The notes under the pieces: model-generated
The model's database searches: none
What the model saw: the letters and a program-made list of their open reading frames with translations, nothing else
What the model was told of the DNA's origin: nothing
Shown here: positions 1 to 9,070 of the stretch, one piece after another
Layout of the letters: each line of letters opens with the position of its first letter
How positions within the stretch are numbered: position 1 is the first letter of the stretch
Assembly (NCBI RefSeq): GCF_031583145.1
Contig: NZ_CP134050.1
Coordinates: 5,197,501 to 5,261,500 of the forward strand
Source: Brevibacillus brevis
Lineage (GTDB): Bacteria; Bacillota; Bacilli; Brevibacillales; Brevibacillaceae
Direction of reading: 5' to 3'
DNA length: 64,000 nucleotides
Translations under genes and position numbers: made by a program

Positions 1-1
1 A

Positions 2-685
2 ATGGGCATCGGATCCACAACCGCCGAATTGCAAAAAGCGTGGGGAGCCCCGCCAAGCTCACTCGCCATAACCCCCACGTTGAAAATCAACGGCAACACG
101 CTCGGTCATCCGAGTTATTCCCTGAACAATCAGATTGTTACGTTTTCCATTGACCAGCTCGGGGGCGGCAAAATCGCTGGCATCCGCCTTTCTACCCCCG
201 ACTACTTCAGCTCAATCGCAATCGGCTTGATGTATCCCATTTCCTATACCCGACTGCCCGCCCAGCCGGTCTTGACGGAGCAGCAGCGCCAAGCGGCGGC
301 GCTCGCGAGCGAGAGGGAGAACTTCGATCTGCTCAACATCACAAGAGCCAGAGCCAATTTGCCTCTGCTTGCCTGGGACGAGAAGGTAGCGACAGTGGCC
401 CGCGCCCATAGCCAGGACATGGCGAAAAACAACTATTTCAACCACACGTCCCAGACGACGGGCAGCCCGTTCGACCGTCTCAAGCACGCTGGCATTTTGT
501 ACGGCTATGCCGGAGAAAACATCGCGTACGGACAACTGGACGGGGTCGAAGCGCACATGGGCTGGATGAACTCCGCCGGCCATCGCAAAAACCTCCTCGA
601 GCCCCACTACAAGCAGGTTGGCGTTGGCATCTCGTACAAAGACGGACGAGCCTATTACACGCAAAACTTCGTATCCAAGATGTAG
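2..685 (+). CDS. CAP-domain (SCP/YkwD-like) extracellular protein, 5'-truncated by window edge
   Basis: This is the C-terminal 227 residues of a CAP-superfamily protein; the frame is open at the left edge, so the real start and any signal peptide lie outside. Residues about 1-75 look like the CAP-associated N-terminal domain. From about residue 105 a CAP domain follows, with NITRARANLPLLAWDEKVA, AHSQDMA, FNHTSQ, AGENIAYG, GWMNSAGHRKNLL and YYTQNFV, which are the usual Bacillus YkwD/YlbC-type motifs. Such proteins are secreted or wall-associated and usually of unknown activity; in spore formers many are coat or wall proteins. The family call is secure, the role is not. Confidence 0.85.
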   Translation: MGIGSTTAELQKAWGAPPSSLAITPTLKINGNTLGHPSYSLNNQIVTFSIDQLGGGKIAGIRLSTPDYFSSIAIGLMYPISYTRLPAQPVLTEQQRQAAALASERENFDLLNITRARANLPLLAWDEKVATVARAHSQDMAKNNYFNHTSQTTGSPFDRLKHAGILYGYAGENIAYGQLDGVEAHMGWMNSAGHRKNLLEPHYKQVGVGISYKDGRAYYTQNFVSKM

Positions 686-689
686 CACA

Positions 690-742
690 AAAAGACCCTT
701 CCCGTTCACCCGCCGACTGGGGGCATTCGGGAAGGGTCTTCT
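690..742. terminator. Intrinsic terminator between convergent genes
   Basis: A 13-bp perfect stem (692-704 with 728-740) has a T-run on the minus strand just past the acyl-CoA synthetase stop. It lies 3' of both convergent genes and probably serves both. Confidence 0.8.
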
Positions 743-751
743 CGTCTTGGC

Positions 752-2239
752 CTATCCTTTCAGCAAATGCTTCATGACTTTTCCCAGCCCGTTGACAGGA
801 AGGCTGGGGACAAACACAACCTCGGGAATCTTGTACTCGGCCAGCCTTTCCCGGCAGACGCTCACGATATCGGCTTCGGTCAAAGGACTCCCCTCTTTTT
901 TGACGACGTACGCGCGGGGAACCTCCCCCAGCTTCTCGTGAGCGACCCCCACCACCGCCACCTCCATCACATCCGGAATATGGTCGATGACATCCTCCAC
1001 TTCGATCGGATACACGTTGTCGCCGCCGACCAGGATCATCTCCTTGTAGCGCCCGGAAATGTACAAAAATCCCTCCGGATCGAGTCTGCCCGCGTCTCCC
1101 ATATGATACCAGCCATCGATCAGCACTTTAGCTGTCGCCTCCGGGTTGTGCAAGTATCCTTTAAACAGATACGGGCTCTTGATCAGGACCTCCCCTACTT
1201 CTCCTGCCGGCATCTCTTCGCCAGTGGACGGATGCGCGATCCTTACCTGCACGTTTTTGAACGGACGGCCCACGGAATCGATGGAATCCAGTCCCATGAT
1301 CGGATGCCAGCCGCTGACGAATGCCGCTTCCGTGCTCCCGTATCCTTGCGTCATCGGAATGCCCAGCTCCAGATACCTTTTGATCAGGGCCGCAGAGGCT
1401 TTCGTCCCGCCCGTGGAAACGAATTGCAATGACGAGATGTCCCATTGGTCCCGCTTCAGTTCCTCAAGAATGTAGGCATACACCGAAGGAAACGCGAACA
1501 TCGCCTCGATCTTCTGCTCCGCGATCGTTTTCAGGATGGATACGGGATCCCCGTCTGCCAACAGGACGATCGTGTTTCCACTGTATACGTTGAAAAAGAT
1601 CATCGAGGTGCTGCTCATGTGAAACAGCGGATGGACCGCCAAAAAACGCTTCGGCTGCTCCGTCCGGACACGCCCTTCCCGCAAGTACGTATCGTAGCAG
1701 CCATGAGAAATCATGCAGCCCTTGGGTGTCCCGGTCGTGCCGGAAGTAAACAGGATCACCGCCAGATCGTCCTCCCCCACTTCCGTATCGGGAAGGACAT
1801 CCGGCTGCTCTTGAAAAATGCGTGCGAACTCATCCGTCATCGCAAGTCCGCTTCCGGCGGATACCCACCTGGCCGCTCCTCCGTTTTCCCGGGCGATGGC
1901 AATGGCATCCGCAAAATCGAGATCGTAAAACAGCACTTTCGGCTTTGCGATCTGCAGAATGCCGTCCAATTCAAAAGCGGTCAGGCGCCAGTTGAGCGGG
2001 ATCGCTACCGCTCCGATTTTGAGTGTCGCCAGCAGAATCGTCGGAAAGGGATGGTCGTTTTTGCACAGAATCCCGACGAAATCGCCTTTTCGGACACCTG
2101 CTTCCAGGAGGAAGGAGGCCAATTGATTGGTGCGCTGGTCCAATTCTTTATACGTAAAGGCATGATTCGCCGACACCAGCGCTTGGACATCCGGTGATTG
2201 CCGAGCGTGGTCCGTCACGTAACGGTGCAGGGTCCCCAT
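752..2239 (-). CDS. AMP-dependent acyl-CoA synthetase (long-chain fatty acid--CoA ligase-like)
   Basis: An ANL-superfamily adenylating enzyme of 495 aa that activates a carboxylic acid to its CoA thioester through an acyl-AMP. The AMP-binding loop LFTSGTTGTPKG is near residue 165. Further on come GYGSTEAA, the hinge region GDAGRLDPEGFLYISGRYKE and the C-terminal catalytic-lysine motif NGLGKVMK. Length and motif spacing are normal. The ATG at 2239 is chosen because GGAGGG lies 6-7 bases upstream; the open frame continues upstream without coding character. FadD-like fatty-acid activation is the most likely role, but the substrate cannot be read from sequence. The fad genes at 23.8-29.2 kb would use such a product. 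Confidence 0.88.
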   Translation of the reverse strand: MGTLHRYVTDHARQSPDVQALVSANHAFTYKELDQRTNQLASFLLEAGVRKGDFVGILCKNDHPFPTILLATLKIGAVAIPLNWRLTAFELDGILQIAKPKVLFYDLDFADAIAIARENGGAARWVSAGSGLAMTDEFARIFQEQPDVLPDTEVGEDDLAVILFTSGTTGTPKGCMISHGCYDTYLREGRVRTEQPKRFLAVHPLFHMSSTSMIFFNVYSGNTIVLLADGDPVSILKTIAEQKIEAMFAFPSVYAYILEELKRDQWDISSLQFVSTGGTKASAALIKRYLELGIPMTQGYGSTEAAFVSGWHPIMGLDSIDSVGRPFKNVQVRIAHPSTGEEMPAGEVGEVLIKSPYLFKGYLHNPEATAKVLIDGWYHMGDAGRLDPEGFLYISGRYKEMILVGGDNVYPIEVEDVIDHIPDVMEVAVVGVAHEKLGEVPRAYVVKKEGSPLTEADIVSVCRERLAEYKIPEVVFVPSLPVNGLGKVMKHLLKG

Positions 2240-2282
2240 CTTTATCCCTCCAAAAGACAATCGGTTTCCCCTTACTATGCCC

Positions 2283-2316
2283 AAAAAGGCTCGCCCATTG
2301 TAAGGCGAGCCTTTTT
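2283..2316 (-). terminator. Intrinsic terminator
   Basis: A 13-bp stem (2283-2295 with 2304-2316) with an 8-base loop and a T-run on the minus strand. It lies downstream of the small membrane protein and separates it from the acyl-CoA synthetase. Confidence 0.75.
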
Positions 2317-2333
2317 CGTTTGATTGCTTCTTT

Positions 2334-2471
2334 CTATTTGACGGTAGCCGTATTGGCAGCCGGGGCGGGAGGCGTCTCACTGTCGTCGGAAAAGAACGGA
2401 ATGATCACCAGGCTGATCAGAAAAAACAAGATCCAAACGAGCCCCCGCTTGAAAACAGACGGAGTAAGCAT
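2334..2471 (-). CDS. Small single-pass membrane protein, unknown function
   Basis: A possible 45-residue protein: MLTPSVFKRG, then a hydrophobic segment (LVWILFFLISLVIIPFF), then a short acidic and Ala/Pro-rich tail. The ATG at 2471 has GAAGGGG 8 bases upstream. An upstream in-frame ATG at 2522 has a poorer ribosome site. It has its own terminator, which supports expression as a separate gene. It could be a small membrane or stress peptide; no family is recognised. Confidence 0.5.
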   Translation of the reverse strand: MLTPSVFKRGLVWILFFLISLVIIPFFSDDSETPPAPAANTATVK

Positions 2472-2571
2472 CGGGTCAACCCCTTCAAACATTTCTTTCC
2501 ATATATCTCTACGTTTCCCCACCCCGCGCCCGTTTATGCTTTTTTTTCATAGCGCCTGTTTTTTTTGCAGG

Positions 2572-2610
2572 AAAAAAGCGCCTTCCCCGCGCGGAGACAG
2601 ACGCTTTTTT
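2572..2610 (-). terminator. Intrinsic terminator after MFS transporter gene
   Basis: The arms at 2572-2580 and 2602-2610 carry a GCG-core stem ending in a T-run on the minus strand, about 15 bases after the MFS stop codon. The stem interior is imperfect. Confidence 0.6.
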
Positions 2611-2624
2611 CAACAGAAATTCAC

Positions 2625-3809
2625 TTACCCCTGTTTTTGTACAGGGGCCGAGACTTGATCCATTCGTGTCCTTCCCCGTTGTACAGCCAGGCAAGCGGCT
2701 GCGAATACGAACAGGAACGCCCCCATGAGCCAGAATATCGTCCATGGCTCCCATACTTCCATCAGAAATCCGTTTACATTCGGGGCCAGGATGCTCGCCA
2801 CTCCGAAATTGATGCCCGCCACGATTCCGGCTGTCGGAACCATGGAGGCAGGCAATATATCGGCAGCGAACGCCAATCCCAGGGAGTAGAACGATCCCAC
2901 GGCGGCTCCCGCAATGGCGAGCAGAAGCATCATCAGCCAGACATTCTCCCCGGACAGCGGGAACAGGAAAAAGGCGATCCCGCCTGTCAGAGCGCACGCT
3001 GTCATCACCCGTTTGCGTCCGATCCGGTCGCTCAGCGTCCCCAGAGGCATTTGCAAAATAATGCTGCCCACGACGAACGATGGCAAAATAATCGAGACCC
3101 ATTCGATCGACAGTCCCGTGCGCAGCGCGTAAACCGGAAAGCTGCCGTTCAGGGAGGTCTCCATGAAGCCGTACAAGAACGACGGAATCAGGGCCAGCCA
3201 GCCGAGGCGCAGCACGGCTGCGTATTTGTTCTCTTTCTTCTCCGTCTGCTCGATTGCGTCCGGAAACTCGTTTTTCATCCGTCCCAATAGCACAAAAGCG
3301 AGCGCGTACAGGACGAGCAGCGTCCCAAACGGCACCCACAGCCCAAACGGGAGCAGGTTCAGCCCGAGCGGCCCGGCGCTAAAGCCCACGCCGTATGCCA
3401 GTCCGTACAGGGAAAGGTCGCGTCCGCGATTTTCCGGGGCCGCGATTTTCGTGACCCACATTTGACTGGAGTAGTGCAGGCTCGAGTCGCCGATTCCCAT
3501 CAGCAGCCTCAGGACAAACCAGACGGCCAGATGGGAGAACATCGGGATCAGAGCCGTAGCCACCGTGAGCAATGACAGCCCGAAAACGATCGTTTTCAAA
3601 TATCCAAACCTGCGAAGGGGGATTTCCAGAAAAGGCGAGATGAGCACCATCCCGATGTACAGTGCCGCAGCGTTCAGCCCGTTCATCACCGAGGATACGC
3701 CTTCCCTCTCCAGCAATACCGCCAGCAGCGGGATGCTCAGCCCCTGGCTGAGACCGGCGATCGCCACTACCGCAATCAACACCCAAAACGTGTATCGCGA
3801 AGCTGACAT
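2625..3809 (-). CDS. MFS transporter
   Basis: A 394-residue 12-TM major facilitator. The first half carries the loop after TM2 (MNGLNAAALYIG, then PLRRFGYLK) and LLMGIGDSSLHYSSQMWVT. The second half has the mirrored DRIGRKR motif near residue 270. The ATG at 3809 is preferred over the upstream ATGs because GGAGAT sits 8 bases before it. The gene lies 39 bases after the ABC exporter's second gene on the same strand and could be its last cistron. Drug or metabolite efflux is likely, but the substrate is unknown. Confidence 0.85.
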   Translation of the reverse strand: MSASRYTFWVLIAVVAIAGLSQGLSIPLLAVLLEREGVSSVMNGLNAAALYIGMVLISPFLEIPLRRFGYLKTIVFGLSLLTVATALIPMFSHLAVWFVLRLLMGIGDSSLHYSSQMWVTKIAAPENRGRDLSLYGLAYGVGFSAGPLGLNLLPFGLWVPFGTLLVLYALAFVLLGRMKNEFPDAIEQTEKKENKYAAVLRLGWLALIPSFLYGFMETSLNGSFPVYALRTGLSIEWVSIILPSFVVGSIILQMPLGTLSDRIGRKRVMTACALTGGIAFFLFPLSGENVWLMMLLLAIAGAAVGSFYSLGLAFAADILPASMVPTAGIVAGINFGVASILAPNVNGFLMEVWEPWTIFWLMGAFLFVFAAACLAVQRGRTRMDQVSAPVQKQG

Positions 3810-3848
3810 GGTGTTGATCTCCTTTCTCTTCATTTCCATGAAAAATAG

Positions 3849-5951
3849 TTATCCGTTCGTCGCCACCGTCACATGTCCTTGCTGGAGCTGATACATTTTG
3901 TGATACAGACCATCCTGCTCCATCAGCTCGTCATGCGTACCCCGCTCGACGATTTGCCCGCGTGACAGCACCAGAATTTGATCCGCGTGCTGGATCGTCG
4001 ACAGGCGGTGAGCGATGATAAATGTCGTACGTCCGCGAGACAGCACGTGCAGGGCCTCCTGGATCGCCGACTCGGTCTCGCTGTCGATGCTGGCCGTCGC
4101 TTCGTCCAGGATGAGAATGGCCGGATCGGCCGCCAGCGCCCGTGCAAACGAGATCAGCTGGCGTTGCCCTGCCGAGAGCGTCATCCCCCGTTCCACCACC
4201 GGCTCTTCGTACCCTCCCGGCAGCTGCCGGATAAACGCGTCTGCCTTTACTGCCTCGGCGGCCCGCCGCACTTCTTCGTCCGTGATGGCGTCGTTGTACA
4301 TCCGGATATTGAAGCCGATGCTGCCCGTAAACAAAAACGGATCCTGAAGCACCAGTCCGACATGCTTGCGAAGCGCCTGGGTATCGATGCGGCTCATATC
4401 CGTACCATCGATCAAGATCCTGCCGTCTGTCACCGGATAAAAACCGAGCAGCAGATTCATCAGGGAGCTTTTGCCCGAGCCCGTATGCCCGACAAGCGCG
4501 ATCGTCTGCCCGGGCTTGGCGGTAAAGGAGACATTTTGGAGTACGTATTCGTCTCCTGTATAGGAAAACGAGACGTTCTCAAACACCACCTCGCCGCGCG
4601 GCCGCTCGATTTCTGCAGGCAGCTGCCCTTGCTGCGCCTCCTGCTCCGTGTCGAGGATGTCAAACACGCGCTTGGCTGAGATGGCAGCCTGCTGCAGCTG
4701 TGACAGACGGTTCATGATCATGTTTATCGGCTCAAAGAATCGCCCCATATAGTCCACGAAGGCGAACAAGGCCCCGAAGGAAATGGCGCTGTGGAAGGAC
4801 GTGGATCCGTAATACCAGACGATGATCGTCAGCACGACTTTCCAAATCAGATCGACCGCCGGCCGCAGAAGAAGCGACTCCAGATTGTTCTCCTTCAGCT
4901 TGACCTTGAAGTACTCCTCATTGACCTTGGAAAACTCCTCCGCCACGCCTTGTTCCCGCCGAAACGCCTGAACGATCGCCATGTTCTGAATCATTTCGTT
5001 GATCGTCGCATTCATGTCGCTCAGCCGGGTGCGAATGATGGCGTAGTAGCGGGAGCTGTATTTATGGTAGAAATACACGAGCAGCACCAGGATCGGCACC
5101 GTCAAAAAGCAGATCAGCGCGAGCTGCGGCTGCAGGATGTACAGCGCGACGAGAATTCCGACCAGATAAATGCCGTTTTGCACAAATGTCGCGAGCACGC
5201 TCACATACAGCTCGCGGATGGCTTCCGTATCGTTGCTGACGCGGGAGACGAGCGAGCCGACCGGCGTCTTGTCAAAAAAGGAGACCGGCAGCTTTTGCAA
5301 GTGGATGAACAGCTTCATCCGCATCTGCTGAATAATGCGCTGCGCAATCGTCTGCAGCCACAAAATCTGGATGTAATTGAAGCCGGCGGACAGCAGGATC
5401 AAGGCGGCATATCCGGCAGACAGCCAGAGGATCGGAGGCACCTCGGCCTGGTACATCGCTTTGACCTCGGAGGTCGTGAGGCGAATCCCGCTCAGTGCCG
5501 CACCTGCATTCGCCAGGTCCGCTCCCTTGCCTAACGTCACTTCCACTCGTTCACGCCCGTTTTCAGCGGGGAGAGCCGTCACTTGCTTTTCTTCATTAGG
5601 CTGGACGGTTCCATGCACGAGATAGTACGCTGTCCCTTCTACCAACACGCTCACCGGTACGGCTGAAGGGCTTTGGGCTGTCGTCGCTCCCGGATCCGCG
5701 AGCCAATCCTCGCGAACGTAGTACTTTTTGTCCAGCTGCACTGTGTTTTCCGCCGCCGCCGGGGCCTTATCGAATTCGTACCAGGGCTTTTGAATGGCAA
5801 GGATATGATTGTCGATCATCACCTTCGCCAGGAACGGCCCCGCCAGCTCCGCGCTCGTGCCGAGCAGGAGCAGAAGCAGCGCTCCCGCTATTTGTTTTTG
5901 GAACGGCCGGGCGTATTCCACCAACCGTTGCCATACGCTTTGCCCGCTCAT
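3849..5951 (-). CDS. yheH: ABC multidrug exporter half-transporter, YheH/BmrD type
   Basis: A 700-residue TMD-NBD fusion. Between TM1 (about 20-46) and TM2 (about 172-195) lies an extracytoplasmic insert of about 120 residues, the hallmark of BmrD/YheH. The NBD has Walker A GHTGSGK (about 488-494), a non-canonical signature LSAGQ (about 592), Walker B LILDEATA with the catalytic Glu, and IAHRLST. The partner gene upstream has the complementary pattern (canonical LSGGQ, Asp for Glu), so together they give one consensus and one degenerate ATP site, as in BmrCD. The ATG at 5951 is chosen over a GTG three codons earlier because AAGGAG is 8 bases before the ATG. It lies 21 bases after yheI. Confidence 0.9.
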   Translation of the reverse strand: MSGQSVWQRLVEYARPFQKQIAGALLLLLLGTSAELAGPFLAKVMIDNHILAIQKPWYEFDKAPAAAENTVQLDKKYYVREDWLADPGATTAQSPSAVPVSVLVEGTAYYLVHGTVQPNEEKQVTALPAENGRERVEVTLGKGADLANAGAALSGIRLTTSEVKAMYQAEVPPILWLSAGYAALILLSAGFNYIQILWLQTIAQRIIQQMRMKLFIHLQKLPVSFFDKTPVGSLVSRVSNDTEAIRELYVSVLATFVQNGIYLVGILVALYILQPQLALICFLTVPILVLLVYFYHKYSSRYYAIIRTRLSDMNATINEMIQNMAIVQAFRREQGVAEEFSKVNEEYFKVKLKENNLESLLLRPAVDLIWKVVLTIIVWYYGSTSFHSAISFGALFAFVDYMGRFFEPINMIMNRLSQLQQAAISAKRVFDILDTEQEAQQGQLPAEIERPRGEVVFENVSFSYTGDEYVLQNVSFTAKPGQTIALVGHTGSGKSSLMNLLLGFYPVTDGRILIDGTDMSRIDTQALRKHVGLVLQDPFLFTGSIGFNIRMYNDAITDEEVRRAAEAVKADAFIRQLPGGYEEPVVERGMTLSAGQRQLISFARALAADPAILILDEATASIDSETESAIQEALHVLSRGRTTFIIAHRLSTIQHADQILVLSRGQIVERGTHDELMEQDGLYHKMYQLQQGHVTVATNG

Positions 5952-5972
5952 GAAACGCACTCCTTCCTGCCT

Positions 5973-7715
5973 CTACCCGGCGACATCCTGTTCCATCTGC
6001 TGACGCCGGAACTGTTCGGCGTACCAGCCGTTTTGCGCCATCAGTTCCTCATGCGTGCCGCGTTCCACGATCTGTCCTTCATCCAGGACCAGAATCAGGT
6101 GGGCGTGCTGCACGCTTGACAGTCGATGGGCGGTAATGATCGTGGTTTTTCCGGCGCGCTCCTGCCGCAGATGGCGCAGAATGCTCTCTTCGGTCCGGGC
6201 ATCGACGGCAGACAGGGAATCGTCCAGGATCAAAATGTCCGCATCCAGAAGCAAGGCGCGGGCGATGGAAATCCGCTGCTTTTGGCCGCCGGAGAGCGAA
6301 ACGCCCCGCTCTCCCACCTTCGTTTCCACTCCTTCGCGGAATTGCAGGAGGTCGCTGCCCATCTCAGCCAGCTCCAGAGCGCGAAGCACTTCCTTAGAAG
6401 TCGCTTCCGGCTTTCCGAATGCCACGTTGTCCGCGATGGTTCGGGAAAACAGCAAGTGCTCCTGCGGCACATAGCCGATTTTCCCGCGCAAGGCCGAAAG
6501 CGACAGAGACTCGATGGGCACACCCCCTACGAAAAGCGAACCCGGCTGCAGCTGGTATTGATGCAAGAGCGAGCGGCACAGCGTAGACTTGCCGCTGCCC
6601 GTACGCCCGACGATCCCGAGCGTCTCGCCTTCGCCCAGCGTAAAGGTGATGTCGCGCAAGGCAGGCTTATCTGCACCGGGGTAGGCAAAAGTAAAACGGC
6701 GCGCCTCCACGACATTGGACAAGACGGAGGTGATCGGATCCGCCTGGTCCCGGACATCCGGCTCCTCTATGAACAGCTCCGACAGACGCTTGTGCGAAGC
6801 ACCTCCGCGCTGCAAGACGTTGACCAGCCAGCCAAAGGCGAACATCGGCCAGATCAACAGCCCCAGATACATGTTGAAGGCGGCCAGATCGCCCAAGGAA
6901 ATCGCGCTCGTAAAGACAAGATACGTGCCGTAGCCCAGCCCGATCAAAAAGCTGAAGCCGATGATGATCCCGATCGTCGGCTCGAACAGCGCGTCGATGC
7001 GCGACACGCTCACATTTCGCTCCAGCGTCTTTTCGCTTACGCGGCGATAGGCTTCCACATCCGCTTTTTCCTGGACGAATGCGCGGAGCACCCGCACGCC
7101 GGAGACGGACTGCTGGACGTGGTCGTTCATTTCGCCGAATGCTTCCTGCGCCAGGTAAAAGCGCTCGTGAAGCAGCCTGCCGTAGTACGCCGTCGACCAC
7201 GCCAGAAACGGCATCGGGATCAAGGCTGCGAGCGTCAGCTTCCAGTCGATCGCGGTCACCATGACGACCAGCGTCACCAGCGTCATGAACAGCGAATCGG
7301 CCAGCGTCAGCACCCCCGTGCTCGCCGTCTGTTCGATGGCAGGGATGTCGTTGGTCGCGACCGCCATCAGGTCGCCGCTGCGCTTTCGCGAATAAAAGGA
7401 AGGCGTCATGCGGGTCAGATGGGCAAACAGCCGATCGCGCAGAGTCCGCTCCAATATCAGCGCTCCTCCGTTCAACAGGTAGCGCCACATGAAGCGCATG
7501 CCGTACAGGGCCAAACCGAGCAGGAGCAAGATCGTGACCGTCTTCATCAGTGCGGGAGCCGTAAGCGAGCTGTCGCGGATGGAGTCGACCATCTCCCCGA
7601 TCAGCCGCGGCGGCAGCAGCATGAGCAGATCAATCAGAAACAAAAAGGCGATTCCGACCGTATATCGCTTCCAATGCGCTTTGAAAAACCAGGATAATTG
7701 CCGGAGTGTCTGCAT
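5973..7715 (-). CDS. yheI: ABC multidrug exporter half-transporter, YheI/BmrC type
   Basis: A 580-residue TMD-NBD protein, first gene of the exporter pair. The NBD has Walker A GRTGSGKST, canonical LSGGQKQR, and a Walker B reading ILILDDSLSAVD in which Asp replaces the catalytic Glu. That marks the degenerate half of a heterodimeric exporter. In Bacillus subtilis the homologous bmrC-bmrD operon exports drugs and is induced by ribosome-targeting antibiotics through an attenuating leader. The ATG at 7715 has AGAGGTGG 5 bases upstream. A promoter and hairpin lie just 5' of it (7769-7843). Confidence 0.9.
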   Translation of the reverse strand: MQTLRQLSWFFKAHWKRYTVGIAFLFLIDLLMLLPPRLIGEMVDSIRDSSLTAPALMKTVTILLLLGLALYGMRFMWRYLLNGGALILERTLRDRLFAHLTRMTPSFYSRKRSGDLMAVATNDIPAIEQTASTGVLTLADSLFMTLVTLVVMVTAIDWKLTLAALIPMPFLAWSTAYYGRLLHERFYLAQEAFGEMNDHVQQSVSGVRVLRAFVQEKADVEAYRRVSEKTLERNVSVSRIDALFEPTIGIIIGFSFLIGLGYGTYLVFTSAISLGDLAAFNMYLGLLIWPMFAFGWLVNVLQRGGASHKRLSELFIEEPDVRDQADPITSVLSNVVEARRFTFAYPGADKPALRDITFTLGEGETLGIVGRTGSGKSTLCRSLLHQYQLQPGSLFVGGVPIESLSLSALRGKIGYVPQEHLLFSRTIADNVAFGKPEATSKEVLRALELAEMGSDLLQFREGVETKVGERGVSLSGGQKQRISIARALLLDADILILDDSLSAVDARTEESILRHLRQERAGKTTIITAHRLSSVQHAHLILVLDEGQIVERGTHEELMAQNGWYAEQFRRQQMEQDVAG

Positions 7716-7768
7716 ATCGTCCACCTCTTTTCCCAAGACGCTTCCCTTCAGGAAACTTCTGATTCCGT

Positions 7769-7806
7769 GAAAAAAGGAGCTGCTACACGCGCAGGCCCCT
7801 TTTTGG
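7769..7806 (-). terminator. Hairpin with T-run in the yheI leader (terminator, possible attenuator)
   Basis: The arms are AAAAAGG-rich and CCTTTTTT, with a GC core and a T-run on the minus strand. It lies about 40 bases after the acetyltransferase stop, but also just downstream of a near-consensus promoter that points at yheI. It may therefore end the acetyltransferase message, attenuate the exporter operon, or both. Confidence 0.65.
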
Positions 7807-7814
7807 CTTTCTCC

Positions 7815-7843
7815 ATCGTAATTTACTGAATTTTCCTTGTCAA
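7815..7843 (-). promoter_or_regulatory. Sigma-A promoter for yheI-yheH
   Basis: TTGACA (7838-7843), a 17-base spacer and TACGAT (7815-7820) on the minus strand. The -35 box abuts the acetyltransferase stop codon, and transcription would start near 7808, directly before the hairpin. Confidence 0.75.
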
Positions 7844-7844
7844 T

Positions 7845-8411
7845 CTAACTTTTTTTCCTGTTCCGCCCCTCCGCCCACTCTTCACGAAGCAGACTGTAAA
7901 CAGCATGGTCGACGTAGTGGTCGTACAGAAATTCATTTCGCCGCAAGACGCCTTCCAGTTGAAATCCGAGGCGTTCCGGGATCGACCTGCTCTTGTAGTT
8001 GGCGGTCGCCGCCTGGATCGTCACTTTTTCCAGATCCCACGAGCCGAAGATCAGCCTGTCGATATAGGCAGCGACGGCTTCTGTCATCAGCCCCTTGCCC
8101 TGGAACTGCGCTCCCAGCCAATAGCCGATCGAGGTCTTCTTGTTGATCCAGTCGATGTTGTGGACGCCCAGCGTTCCCGCCAGCCGGCCTTTGTGCCAAA
8201 TCCCGTAGTGCGTCCCCTGATTGTTGTTGTGCTGATTCACCGTCATCTGGATGAACTGGGCCGTATCCTCCACACGCCGCGCGTAATCGAGCCAGGGCAG
8301 CCATTCCCGCAAATAGGAGCGATTCGTATCCGTCAGCCAAAACATCTCGGCTGCATCCGCAGGTTCCAGCTGTTTCAAGTGTGAATCTTCGGTCATCGGT
8401 ATCCGTCTCAT
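7845..8411 (-). CDS. GNAT family N-acetyltransferase (RimL/YdaF-like)
   Basis: A 188-residue GNAT acetyltransferase of the RimJ/RimL type, which transfers acetyl from acetyl-CoA to a protein N-terminus or small amine. It shows YLREWLPWLD near residue 35, the beta4 segment IGYWLGAQFQGKGLMTEAV with the acetyl-CoA pyrophosphate loop, and NYKSRSIPERLGFQLEGVLR. This pattern resembles the ribosomal-serine acetyltransferase group (YdaF). The ATG at 8411 follows GGAGGG by 6 bases. It appears monocistronic. The substrate is unknown. Confidence 0.85.
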   Translation of the reverse strand: MRRIPMTEDSHLKQLEPADAAEMFWLTDTNRSYLREWLPWLDYARRVEDTAQFIQMTVNQHNNNQGTHYGIWHKGRLAGTLGVHNIDWINKKTSIGYWLGAQFQGKGLMTEAVAAYIDRLIFGSWDLEKVTIQAATANYKSRSIPERLGFQLEGVLRRNEFLYDHYVDHAVYSLLREEWAEGRNRKKS

Positions 8412-8634
8412 GTGCTTCCCTCCATCGCTTCTCTATTGCCATGCGGGCACCAGTCCCCTGTTGTGCTTACGCTCGATTATGGTACAGAGGCGATTGTTTG
8501 GCAAGATAACGGTGTTGCTGTATAGACTTCGGGAAAAAGAAAAAGCTGACACGCTGGCCCTCCAAGATTAAGATACAGGGTGGAAAATCGCCTGATAAGG
8601 AGCTTGACGGTAACGATGCGTTCAGACTGGTTTC

Positions 8635-9030
8635 TCAAAAGAGCAGCTCACAGTCTTTATGCTCCCATACATCAAATAAATTCCCGTCCGGGTCTTCAAA
8701 AACGAAAAATTTTCCGTAAATGCCTTCATTGCTGATTGGTCTCGTCTTAACCCCGTCAGAGGTCAATCTTGCGTATAACGCTTCAATATCATCCGTAAAA
8801 AATGTGATAACCCATCGAGTCCGTCCATTTACTTCAAAAACTGCCCGCGTATCATTATCCGATTCGATTACATCAAGGATGGGGCGGTTATCCCTGAATA
8901 AACTTAAATAGTTACCCCTATCGTTTCTGATGGTAAAACCAAAATGCCTGACAAACCACTCTCCAGATTTCTTAGCATCTTTGACTGGAATTACATTATA
9001 GGCAATGCCCAAGATCCTCCCATTCCCCAT
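8635..9030 (-). CDS. VOC family protein (glyoxalase/bleomycin-resistance-like)
   Basis: A 131-residue vicinal-oxygen-chelate fold protein with two beta-alpha-beta-beta-beta modules. The first runs from IAYNVIPVKDAKKSGEWFV, and the second carries FFTDDIEALYARL followed by FVFEDPDGNLFDVWEH. The terminal E..D-N pattern fits the metal-binding half of the fold, but the substrate is unknown. Its A+T content is clearly higher than that of neighbouring genes, and it sits between mtn and exporter genes without operon partners, so recent acquisition is likely. The ATG at 9030 has a modest AGGGG upstream. Confidence 0.8.
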   Translation of the reverse strand: MGNGRILGIAYNVIPVKDAKKSGEWFVRHFGFTIRNDRGNYLSLFRDNRPILDVIESDNDTRAVFEVNGRTRWVITFFTDDIEALYARLTSDGVKTRPISNEGIYGKFFVFEDPDGNLFDVWEHKDCELLF

Positions 9031-9070
9031 ACAAATCAGCCCCTGTCTTCACCATTTCCAAGACATTCGT

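Noticed and set aside
7746-7816. A 22-codon frame (MEKAKKGPARVAAPFF and on to a stop) across the yheI leader hairpin, tempting as a BmrB-like leader peptide
   Set aside because: Its ATG overlaps the -10 hexamer, so it would not be in the transcript, and it has no ribosome site.
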